Source: Actinomycetota bacterium (GTDB lineage: Bacteria; Actinomycetota; Actinomycetes; Streptosporangiales; Streptosporangiaceae). From it: a stretch of DNA of 64,000 bases. Where the stretch lies: contig JAFAYQ010000062.1 of the NCBI GenBank assembly GCA_019240215.1, forward strand, positions 62,001 through 126,000. Reading direction: 5' to 3'. The notes under the pieces are model-generated. The model saw nothing but the letters and a program-made list of their open reading frames with translations. It was not told the origin of the DNA and ran no database searches. Position 1 is the stretch's first letter. Each line of letters opens with the position of its first letter. The position numbers were made by a program, and so were the translations under genes. Positions 34,100-40,994 of the stretch are shown one piece after another.

Positions 34100-35032
34100 A
34101 TGCCGCTCGATCCGCAGTTCCGCACGCTTCTCGATCAGCTCGAGGCCAAAGGACTGCTGCCGCTGGTCCGTGACGACGCGGCCCAGACCCGCGTGCACTA
34201 CCGCACGCTGTCGCTGAGCAGGCGCGGCCCGCAGTTCGTGCCCGAGCCGGTCGCGTCGGTGGTAGACCGGTATTCACCGGCCAGGGTGCCGGTGCGGATC
34301 TTCGAGCCGTGCCAGCCGCGCGGCGGTACGGTCGTCTACCTGCACGGCGGCGGCTGGGTGGTCGGTGACGTGGACACCCACGACCCGCTGTGCCGCCGGG
34401 TGGCCAACGTGACCGGCGCCCGGGTGGTGTCGGTCGGCTACCGGCTCGCCCCCGAGCACCCGTTCCCGGCCGGCCTGGACGACGCCGAGCACGTGCTGCG
34501 TTGGGTCGGCCAGGAGAGCCCGGACGAGCCGGTCGGGGTGGCGGGCGACTCGGCCGGGGCGTCGCTGGCGGCCGGGCTGGCGCTGCGGGCCCGCGACCAG
34601 GAGATCCCGCTGGCCGCCCAGCTGCTGTTCTACCCGGCGACCGACCCGTCGATGGCGAGCCCGTCCTACATCGAGAACGGCGAGGGCTACTTCCTGACCC
34701 GTGCCGACATGGCCTGGTTCTACCGCCAGTACCTGCCCGCGCTGGGCGACGCCAGCGAGACCGAGGCGGGGCTGGCCTACGCCGAGGCCAACCTGGCCTA
34801 CGCCAACGTCAACCGGGTGGCCCCGGCGGTGGTGGCGACGGCCGAGTTCGACCCGCTGCGCGACGACGGCGCCGCCTACGCCGACCGGCTCAAGAACGGC
34901 GGCGTGCACGTCGACTACGTGCCCGGTCCCGGCCTGATTCACGGCTACGCCGGCTTCCTGGGCGTGGTCGACGCGGCCGACGCCAACGCCACCGAGGCGA
35001 TGGACACCTTCGGCCAGCTGCTCAGGAGCTGA
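34100..35032 (+). CDS. HSL-type alpha/beta hydrolase (esterase/lipase)
   Basis: The 310-residue protein has the hormone-sensitive-lipase signature. YLHGGGWVVGD supplies the oxyanion hole, the nucleophile elbow is GDSAGAS (S near 152), the acid is in EFDPLRDDG (near 252) and the base is in GLIHGYAGF (near 282). The N-terminal 60 residues form the usual cap. It hydrolyses short- or medium-chain esters in the cytoplasm. The downstream phosphotransferase frame follows immediately. Confidence 0.92.
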   Translation: MPLDPQFRTLLDQLEAKGLLPLVRDDAAQTRVHYRTLSLSRRGPQFVPEPVASVVDRYSPARVPVRIFEPCQPRGGTVVYLHGGGWVVGDVDTHDPLCRRVANVTGARVVSVGYRLAPEHPFPAGLDDAEHVLRWVGQESPDEPVGVAGDSAGASLAAGLALRARDQEIPLAAQLLFYPATDPSMASPSYIENGEGYFLTRADMAWFYRQYLPALGDASETEAGLAYAEANLAYANVNRVAPAVVATAEFDPLRDDGAAYADRLKNGGVHVDYVPGPGLIHGYAGFLGVVDAADANATEAMDTFGQLLRS

Positions 35033-35111
35033 CGCGGCGGCCGCCGGGCCGCCGGCCGCGGTCCTGGCCCGGTTCGAGGTCGACCCGGACCGGGTCACGG
35101 CGCTCAGCGAC

Positions 35112-35948
35112 GTGCCCGGCGGCAACGCGAACTGGCTGGTCACCGGCCCCGGCGGCGACCCGCTGGTGCTGCGCGGCCACCACGCCGACGCCACCCCGGA
35201 CGACCTGGCCTGGCAGGACACGGTGCTGCGGCACCTGGCGGCCGCGGGCTGGACCGTGCCCGCCCCCGTGGACGGCCTGACCGAGTACGAGGGTCGCTGG
35301 TACGGGCTCAACCAGTACGTCCCCGGCCAACCCGCCCGGCCCGAGGATCGGGATCAGCAGGTCCAGCGCGGCCGCCAGCTGGCCCGCCTGCAGCTGGCCC
35401 TGCGCGGGCTGGGCGACCGGATCAGGCAGCGGCCCGGCTGGCGGCCGCAGCACACTGGCCCCACCGTGCTCACCAGCCTCGACTGGGACGCGCTGGTTTC
35501 GGCGCTGGCCGCGGCCAGTCCCCGGCTGGCGGCCTGGGCGCAGGTGGCCGCGGCGGCTGCCCGGCGCGCGCTGGCCGACGTGGGCGTAGCCGACCTGCCG
35601 GTCACCGTGGTGCACGGCGACTTCGCCGAATGGAACGTGCACTATACCGGCGGCCGCCTGACCGGAGTCATCGACTTCGAGCTCAGCCACCTCGACTCGC
35701 GCCCGTTCGAACTGGCGATGGCGCGCACCTACCGCGCGCCGGCCGTGGTGGCCGCCTACCGGGCCGAGCTGGCCCGGCTCGGCTGGCCGCTCAGCCCGCT
35801 CGAAGAGGCCGCCATCGATCCCGTCTACCGGGCGGTCCGGGTCGGGCTGGCCGCCTGGCCGATGGAGCAGGGCCGCCGCACCGGGCGGTTCGACCTGGCG
35901 GTCATCGAACGCCAGTTGTCCCGCTCCGGCACCTCACCGCCCCGATGA
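35112..35948 (+). CDS. APH-family phosphotransferase, 5' end unclear
   Basis: The readable product is a 278-residue aminoglycoside-phosphotransferase/homoserine-kinase-like protein with catalytic VVHGDFAEWNVH (near 175) and metal-binding VIDFELSH (near 192). Homologous sequence begins before the first GTG at 35112: codons from 35064 encode LARFEVDPDRVTALSD, expected N-terminal sequence. No ATG, GTG or TTG exists in that frame between 34938 and 35112. A CTG start at 35064, a frameshift from the hydrolase gene, or loss of the true start are possible. The substrate is unknown. It follows the HSL hydrolase and is convergent with the 87-residue protein. Confidence 0.75.
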   Translation: MPGGNANWLVTGPGGDPLVLRGHHADATPDDLAWQDTVLRHLAAAGWTVPAPVDGLTEYEGRWYGLNQYVPGQPARPEDRDQQVQRGRQLARLQLALRGLGDRIRQRPGWRPQHTGPTVLTSLDWDALVSALAAASPRLAAWAQVAAAAARRALADVGVADLPVTVVHGDFAEWNVHYTGGRLTGVIDFELSHLDSRPFELAMARTYRAPAVVAAYRAELARLGWPLSPLEEAAIDPVYRAVRVGLAAWPMEQGRRTGRFDLAVIERQLSRSGTSPPR

Positions 35949-35996
35949 GCTGGCGCCGATCAGCGGGCACGGTCAGCCCGCAGCCACTCCGCTGAG

Positions 35997-36260
35997 TCAG
36001 AGGTATTGCCCCTGACCCTCAGTGTCGCGCGACACCCATTCCACGGCTAGTACATCGGCGGGGTCGAGCACGTTCCAGCCGTCGTCGCGGGTCGTCTCGA
36101 TCAGCCCGTCGTCGCGCAACTGCACGCTGAGCAGCGGATGCTTGTCGTCGTTGAGCGTCCAGCGGGCGCTCAGCCCGCGGACCACCAGCCGCACCTGACC
36201 CTGCTTGCCGATCACCGGCCGCAGCAGGTCAACCACCACCGAACCCTGCACGCTGGTCAC
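35997..36260 (-). CDS. Small protein of unknown function, coupled to glcD
   Basis: The 87-residue product is read in a frame that stays open far upstream, but its own GTG at 36260 overlaps the glcD stop as GTGA. It is rich in beta-strand pattern (VVVDLLRPVIGKQGQVRLVVRG, then ARWTLNDDKHPLLSVQLRDDG), ends acidic, and has no membrane segment, signal or cysteine motif. I do not recognise it. The coupling and the same GTGA junction one gene earlier suggest a function with the FAD-linked oxidase. Confidence 0.6.
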   Translation of the reverse strand: MTSVQGSVVVDLLRPVIGKQGQVRLVVRGLSARWTLNDDKHPLLSVQLRDDGLIETTRDDGWNVLDPADVLAVEWVSRDTEGQGQYL

Positions 36261-37657
36261 CCTTTCCCTGGATTGAAGATGCCGACCGGGTCGAGCGCCT
36301 GGCGGACGGCGGTTTGCATGGCGACCGCGCCGGGGTCCAGCTCGCGCAGCATGCCATCCCGTTTGAGCAGGCCGACACCGTGCTCGCCGGTGACCGTGCC
36401 GCCGATCGCGATCGCCTCGGTCAGCAGTTCGTCGAACGCGGCCTGAGCGGCGGCCCGGGCGGCGTCGTCGCCGGCCGGGGTGATGATCAGCGGGTGCAGG
36501 TTGCCGTCGCCGGCGTGCGCGATGGTGGCGATCTGCACGCCGTGCCGGTGACCGATCTTGGCGATCTGCTCGAGCATGGCCGGTACCTGCGAACGGGGCA
36601 CGCACACGTCCTCGGTCAGCACCGGCCCGAGCCGCTCGAAGGCCGGGTAGGCCAGCCGCCGGGCCTCGAACAGCGCCTCGGCCTCGGCGTCGTCGGTGGA
36701 CTGCTCGGCCCACAGGGCGCCGGTGTCGGTCATGGCGGCGGCGATGGCGGCCGCCTCGACCACCCCCGACTCCCCCGGGGTGTCCACCCGGGCCAGCAGC
36801 ATGGCGTTGGCGTCGGCTTGGATACCCAGGTGCTTCCAGCTCTCGACCGCCTCCAGGCAGGACCGGTCGAGCAGTTCGAGCACGGCCGGGGTCAGGCCCC
36901 GCCGGGTGATCTCGGCCACCGCCCGGCCGGCCGCGACCAAATCGCCGAACACCGCCACCACCGTGCGCGGGATCGCGGCCAGAGCCGGCCGCAGCCGCAA
37001 CGTCACCTCGGTGACCACGCCGAGCGTGCCCTCGGCCCCGACCACCAGCCCGGTCAGGTCGAGCCCGGCCACGCCCTTGGTGGTGCGGCGGCCGAGCCGG
37101 ACCACCTCGCCGTAGCCGGCCGGCCCGCCGGCCGCCAGCCGCAGGCCGAGCACGTAGTCGCGGGTCACGCCGTACTTCAGGCAGCACAGGCCGCCCGCGT
37201 TGGTGGACACGTTGCCGCCGATCGTCGACCAGGGCGCGCTGGCCGGGTCGGGCGGGTACCAGAGGCCGTGCTCGGCCACCGCCGCCTTGACGTCGTCGTT
37301 GACCGCGCCCGGCTGGACCACCGCGACCAGGTTGTCGGCGTCGACCTCGAGCACCTGGTTCATCGCCGCCACGTCGAGCACCACGCAGCCGCCGACCGCG
37401 TTGGCGCCGCCCGACAGTCCGGTACCGGCCCCGCGCGGGACCAGCGGGACCCGCAGCTCGGCGCAGACCCGGACCACGTGCTGGATCTCGGCTTCGGAGC
37501 GGGCCCGGACCGCGGCCGCCGCCCGCCCGGTCGGCGCCCACTCGGCCTCGTCGTGGGACAGCGAGCCGAGCACGTCCGGGTCGACCACGATCCGGTCGGC
37601 CGGCAGCTCCCGGCTCAGCGCCTCAACGACCTGGGCTTCGGTCGCCTGACTGGTCAC
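36257..37657 (-). CDS. FAD-linked oxidase, glycolate/D-lactate dehydrogenase GlcD type
   Basis: The 466-residue protein is of the vanillyl-alcohol-oxidase fold. Its FAD-binding domain has VPRGAGTGLSGGANAVGG (about 67-84) and STIGGNVSTNAGG (about 139-151), and the C-terminal FAD-oxidase domain has HAGDGNLHPL, GTVTGEHGVGLLKR and a terminal GIFNPGKG. These are standard GlcD/LDHD blocks, so it oxidises glycolate, D-lactate or another 2-hydroxy acid. GlcE and GlcF partners are absent, so a single-subunit D-lactate dehydrogenase is as likely. The GTG start at 37657 overlaps the upstream hydrolase stop (GTGA). Confidence 0.9.
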   Translation of the reverse strand: MTSQATEAQVVEALSRELPADRIVVDPDVLGSLSHDEAEWAPTGRAAAAVRARSEAEIQHVVRVCAELRVPLVPRGAGTGLSGGANAVGGCVVLDVAAMNQVLEVDADNLVAVVQPGAVNDDVKAAVAEHGLWYPPDPASAPWSTIGGNVSTNAGGLCCLKYGVTRDYVLGLRLAAGGPAGYGEVVRLGRRTTKGVAGLDLTGLVVGAEGTLGVVTEVTLRLRPALAAIPRTVVAVFGDLVAAGRAVAEITRRGLTPAVLELLDRSCLEAVESWKHLGIQADANAMLLARVDTPGESGVVEAAAIAAAMTDTGALWAEQSTDDAEAEALFEARRLAYPAFERLGPVLTEDVCVPRSQVPAMLEQIAKIGHRHGVQIATIAHAGDGNLHPLIITPAGDDAARAAAQAAFDELLTEAIAIGGTVTGEHGVGLLKRDGMLRELDPGAVAMQTAVRQALDPVGIFNPGKG

Positions 37658-38520
37658 AATGCCTCCGCAAGCAGTTCGGCGGTGGCCCGGGCCCCGGCCG
37701 GGCTCATGATCGACGCGGCGTGATCGACGCCCGGTACGGCGACGACCGTGGTCAGCGTCTTCAGTTCTTTTTGAAAACGTTCGACCGCCGGGAGCGGGTA
37801 GGCGGGCGGGGTTTCCGGGCCGGTGCTCCACTCGGCCGTCAGCAGCCGGGTCGGGACCGGGAGCTGCTCCCAGCGGGACGGCCCGAAGAAGATGTCGGTG
37901 GCATCCTCGATCAGCGCGTCGGCGTTCAGCCGTACCCGGTGGCCGTCCAGGTCGTGGGTCAGGTAGTCGAGCAGCAGCGGGTCGGCCGGGTCGAGCAGCG
38001 GCGCGGTGTTGGCCACGAAGAACTGGGCGTAGTCCTGCACCGTGGGCCAGTCCCGGTCGAGCCGGGCCAGCCGGTCGCGGAAGATCGCGGGCACCGCCTC
38101 GCGGGTCAGGCCGGGCGGGGTGGCCATCGGGAACCCGCCGTCCACCAGCACCAGGCTCTTGACCCTGTCCGGATAGGCGGTGGCGAGCTCGACGGCGACG
38201 AAGCCACCCATCGACATCCCGACCACCGGCACCGCGTCCAGGCCGAGGTGGTCGAGCACCGCGATCAGGTCGGCGGCGTGCCGGGCGACCGACGACGGTC
38301 CGGTTACCTGCACACTGTCGCCGCGCCCGCGCAGGTCGGGCGCGACCAGGCTGAGACCGGGGCGCAGGGCCCGCAGCCAGTTCCACAGTTTGCGCTGGCT
38401 GCTGATGCCGTGGATGGCGAGGACCGGTTCGCTGCGGGCGACCACGTGCTCGACGGCCAGCTGGCCGCCGGGGACTTCGACGGCCACGACTTCGGTGGCG
38501 GCTTCGCTGCCTGCGTCCAT
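37654..38520 (-). CDS. Alpha/beta hydrolase
   Basis: The 288-residue protein has HGISSQRKLW (oxyanion HG), APDLRGRGDS, the nucleophile elbow GMSMGGFVA (S near 109) and base GVDHAAS near 266. It belongs to the proline-iminopeptidase/haloperoxidase-like hydrolases of unknown substrate. The ATG at 38520 is chosen because MDAGSEAATEVV begins the conserved part. It is the first gene of a three-gene chain joined by GTGA overlaps with glcD and the 87-residue protein. It is divergent from the FKBP gene. Confidence 0.88.
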   Translation of the reverse strand: MDAGSEAATEVVAVEVPGGQLAVEHVVARSEPVLAIHGISSQRKLWNWLRALRPGLSLVAPDLRGRGDSVQVTGPSSVARHAADLIAVLDHLGLDAVPVVGMSMGGFVAVELATAYPDRVKSLVLVDGGFPMATPPGLTREAVPAIFRDRLARLDRDWPTVQDYAQFFVANTAPLLDPADPLLLDYLTHDLDGHRVRLNADALIEDATDIFFGPSRWEQLPVPTRLLTAEWSTGPETPPAYPLPAVERFQKELKTLTTVVAVPGVDHAASIMSPAGARATAELLAEAL

Positions 38521-38584
38521 ACCTCCGACCCTAAGCGCTAGGGTGGGCTGGTCCTTGACCTGGCCGACTGTAGGAGACATCTGT

Positions 38585-38956
38585 ATGAGCACCGCCAAGC
38601 CCGAGGTTGACTTCCCCGGTGGCGAGCCCCCGGCTGACCTGCAGATCACCGACCTCAAGGTCGGCGACGGCGCCGAGGCCAAGGCCGGCGACAACGTGCA
38701 GGTGCACTACGTCGGGGTGGCCTACTCGACCGGCGAGGAGTTCGACTCCAGCTACGACCGCGGCGACCCGCTCGAGTTCCGGCTGGGCGCGGGCCGCGTC
38801 ATCGCCGGCTGGGACCAGGGCGTCCAGGGCATGCGGGTCGGCGGCCGCCGCCAGCTGGTGATCCCGCCCCACCTGGCCTACGGCGACCGCGGCGCCGGCA
38901 ACGTCATCGCCCCCGGCGAGACCCTGATCTTCGTCTGCGACCTGGTCGGCGTCTGA
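38585..38956 (+). CDS. FKBP-type peptidyl-prolyl cis-trans isomerase
   Basis: The 123-residue protein is a single FKBP domain: VQVHYVGVAYSTGEEFDSSY, FRLGAGRVIAGWDQGVQGM, GGRRQLVIPPHLAYGDRG and ETLIFVCDLVGV. All residues lining the FK506 pocket (Tyr, Asp, Phe, Val-Ile, Trp, Tyr) can be seen. There is no signal peptide, so it is a cytoplasmic foldase. ATG 65 bases from the divergent hydrolase start. Confidence 0.95.
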   Translation: MSTAKPEVDFPGGEPPADLQITDLKVGDGAEAKAGDNVQVHYVGVAYSTGEEFDSSYDRGDPLEFRLGAGRVIAGWDQGVQGMRVGGRRQLVIPPHLAYGDRGAGNVIAPGETLIFVCDLVGV

Positions 38957-39011
38957 AGAACGTTCTTGCGTCACCGGTGAATCAGGCGGCACCAGGAGCC
39001 CCTCCGGCTGA

Positions 39012-39194
39012 CTAGAGCCGGCCGCTCAGCACGGCCCCCGCGCGGGCGACCTGCTGGTGGCCGGGGGCGTGCTCAGCGCCAGCCTTTACACGATCGTGGC
39101 CAAGCGGTTGGGCGACGACTCGGACCCGCTGTCGCTCACCACCTGGCAGTTCACGGTGGCGGTGGTGCTGAACCTGATCCCGGTGCTCGGGTAA
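39012..39194 (+). pseudogene. EamA-family (DMT) transporter relic
   Basis: Between an in-frame TGA at 39009 and a TAA at 39192, the sequence encodes GDLLVAGGVLSASLYTIVAK, RLGDDSDPLSLTTWQFTVAV and VLNLIPVLG. This is the start of the second EamA repeat of a drug/metabolite transporter. Both ends are missing and there is no sensible start codon. It is a dead fragment and fills most of the 267-base gap between the FKBP and HemD genes. Confidence 0.6.
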
Positions 39195-39223
39195 CGTCGG
39201 GCCACCGGAACAGGGAGGCGCCG

Positions 39224-40063
39224 ATGACGGCCGGGCCGCTGACGGGGTACACGGTCGGGATCACGGCCGAGCGGCGGCGGGAGGAGTTCGCGGACGCGCT
39301 CGAACGGCGGGGCGCGACCGTGATCTCGGCGCCCGCGATCGCAATCGTGCCGCTGGCCGACGACCACCAGCTGCGGGAGGCGACCCGGCGGTGCCTGGAG
39401 CAGCCGCTGGACATCGTGGTGGGAACGACCGGGGTCGGGTTCCGGGGCTGGGTCGAGGCGGCCGGCTCGTGGGGCAACGGCGAGGAGCTGCTGGCCGCCC
39501 TGGGACAGGCCACCCTGCTGGCCCGGGGGCCCAAGGTGCGCGGCGCGATCCGGGCGGCCGGGCTGCGCGAGCAGTGGTCGCCCGAGTCGGAGTCGTCGTC
39601 CGAGGTGCTGGCGTGCCTGCTGGCCCGGGGCGACCTCGACGGCCGCCGGATCGCGATCCAGCTGCACGGCGACCCGCTGACCGAGCTGGTGCAGGCGCTG
39701 CGGCAGGCCGGCGCCGAGGTGATCGAGGTCCCGGTCTACCGCTGGGTGCGGCCCGCCGACACCGCCCCGCTGGACCAGCTGATCGAGGCGGTCAGCCGGC
39801 CGGCGGTCGACGCGGTCGCGTTCACCAGCGCGCCGGCCGGGGTCAGCTTCCTGGGCCGGGCCGACGAACGCGGCCACGGCGCCAGCGTGCGGGCGGCCCT
39901 GCACGGGCCGGTGCTGGCCGCCTGCGTCGGCCCGGTCACGGCTGGGCCGTTCACGGCGGCGGGCATCCCGGTGATCCAGCCCGCCCGCGCCCGGCTGGGC
40001 GCCCTGGTCAAGGAGATCGCCGAGCAGCTGCCGCTTCGCCGGGGCCCGATCGGCGCCGGCTGA
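39224..40063 (+). CDS. hemD: Uroporphyrinogen-III synthase
   Basis: The 279-residue protein matches HemD: GYTVGITAERRREEFADALERRG, TTGVGFRGWVEAA, SSSEVLACLLARGDLDGRRIAIQ, VDAVAFTSAPAGVSFL, LAACVGPVTAGPFTAAGI. It would cyclise hydroxymethylbilane to uroporphyrinogen III in tetrapyrrole synthesis. Many actinobacterial paralogues carry an extra C-terminal winged helix; this one stops after the synthase domain. No other hem gene is near, so it may be the orphan paralogue type rather than the housekeeping copy. Confidence 0.88.
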   Translation: MTAGPLTGYTVGITAERRREEFADALERRGATVISAPAIAIVPLADDHQLREATRRCLEQPLDIVVGTTGVGFRGWVEAAGSWGNGEELLAALGQATLLARGPKVRGAIRAAGLREQWSPESESSSEVLACLLARGDLDGRRIAIQLHGDPLTELVQALRQAGAEVIEVPVYRWVRPADTAPLDQLIEAVSRPAVDAVAFTSAPAGVSFLGRADERGHGASVRAALHGPVLAACVGPVTAGPFTAAGIPVIQPARARLGALVKEIAEQLPLRRGPIGAG

Positions 40064-40115
40064 GTTCGTAATGTCATGGGCCTTTGGTCCCTAGCGGGGG
40101 CCCAGACCCCGAGCT

Positions 40116-40141
40116 CAATGGCGACAACGGCGTCGCCATTG
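40116..40141. terminator. Bidirectional terminator hairpin
   Basis: CAATGGCGAC (40116-40125) and GTCGCCATTG (40132-40141) form a perfect 10-bp stem with a 6-base loop between the convergent hemD (ends 40063) and methyltransferase (ends 40156) genes. Confidence 0.7.
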
Positions 40142-40155
40142 GGCCGGTTGTCTGG

Positions 40156-40794
40156 TCAGACCGGCCGGAGCACGGCCCAGCGGCCCCAGTGGGCCTCGCT
40201 CTGCACCGCCCGCCACGGCCGCCCGGACGCGGCCGCCAGCGCCTCCGTCACCAGCTCGGTGGCCAGATAAAACGGGGCGCCCCGGCCGAGGGCGTTCGAC
40301 CACACCAGCGGCGCCCCCGGCGCCAGCACCCGGGTCACCTCGGCCGCGAACAGGGGGCCGTCGCAAATGACCACGGCACCGGCGCAGCCCGCGGCCAGCG
40401 GCAGCCGGGACGCGTCGGCCCGGACCCGGGCGCCGGCCCGGGCGCGGGCCAGCATGCCCGGTGACAGGTCGACCGCCACCACGGCCGGCCACACGTCCTG
40501 GATCAGCGAGGTCAGCAGGCCGGTGCCGGATGCGATCTCGGCGGCCGGGCCCGGCCCGAACGGGCCGTCGCGGGCCAGCGCGTCGGCCAGCGGCGGGCGC
40601 CGGTAGCCGCCCCGGTCGCTTTCCCAGTCGGCGGCGGCCGCGTCGAACCGGGCGGCCATCCCGGCCGCTTCGTCCCGGTCCCAGCTTTCTGGCCGCTGCG
40701 CCAGCCGCCGGGCCCGCGCCTGGCCGTCGGCCGCCCCCTCCCGCACCGGCTTACCGGGCGGCGCCGCCACCACCCGCGGCAACGTCTCGATCAT
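40156..40794 (-). CDS. Class I SAM-dependent methyltransferase
   Basis: The 212-residue protein has the methyltransferase core: AEIASGTGLLTSLIQ (motif I, about 88-102), VVAVDLSPGMLARAR (motif II), VRADASRLPLAAG (motif III) and a PFYLATELVTEAL segment. The acidic residue ending strand 2 (VDLS) is present, as needed for SAM ribose binding. The ATG at 40794 begins the conserved part. The substrate is unknown. The 200 bases upstream to 40994 hold a 21-codon unassigned frame and the mannosyltransferase promoter. Confidence 0.82.
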   Translation of the reverse strand: MIETLPRVVAAPPGKPVREGAADGQARARRLAQRPESWDRDEAAGMAARFDAAAADWESDRGGYRRPPLADALARDGPFGPGPAAEIASGTGLLTSLIQDVWPAVVAVDLSPGMLARARAGARVRADASRLPLAAGCAGAVVICDGPLFAAEVTRVLAPGAPLVWSNALGRGAPFYLATELVTEALAAASGRPWRAVQSEAHWGRWAVLRPV

Positions 40795-40961
40795 GGGGTC
40801 ACTATGCCGCGTCAGTCCCACCAGAACCACCAGGCGGTGGTGCCCGGGAGTTCCTCGGCGTAGGCCTTGACCACCATCTCGCATCGAGGCGAACGGCGGG
40901 CGATGACCTAGCTGACCGCTAGGCAATGTTCAGACCGCTCTCACCTGCGGTCCCTAGCCTG

Positions 40962-40977
40962 CTGCGGACGTCCGCAG
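40962..40977. promoter_or_regulatory. 16-bp perfect palindrome upstream of mannosyltransferase
   Basis: CTGCGGACGTCCGCAG is perfectly palindromic and ends 17 bases before the ATG at 40995. It could be an operator or a 5' mRNA hairpin near the ribosome site. Confidence 0.45.
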
Positions 40978-40994
40978 GCCGAGCCGGGAGACCC

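Noticed and set aside
32608-34173. Continuation of the CoA-binding frame as a fusion protein
   Set aside because: The added sequence is antisense to the decarboxylase and has no protein-like pattern.
38956-38967. AAGAACGTTCTT palindrome at the FKBP stop, considered as a LexA box
   Set aside because: Actinobacterial LexA sites need a spacer between GAAC and GTTC, and the position after a stop codon is wrong for an operator.
39224-40063. HemD fused to a winged-helix regulator
   Set aside because: The protein ends directly after the synthase domain; no HTH sequence follows in frame.
40812-40877. 21-codon minus-strand frame (MVVKAYAEELPGTTAWWFWWD region)
   Set aside because: It looks protein-like but is too short, has no ribosome site and no recognisable family; it may be another gene tail, without enough evidence to annotate.
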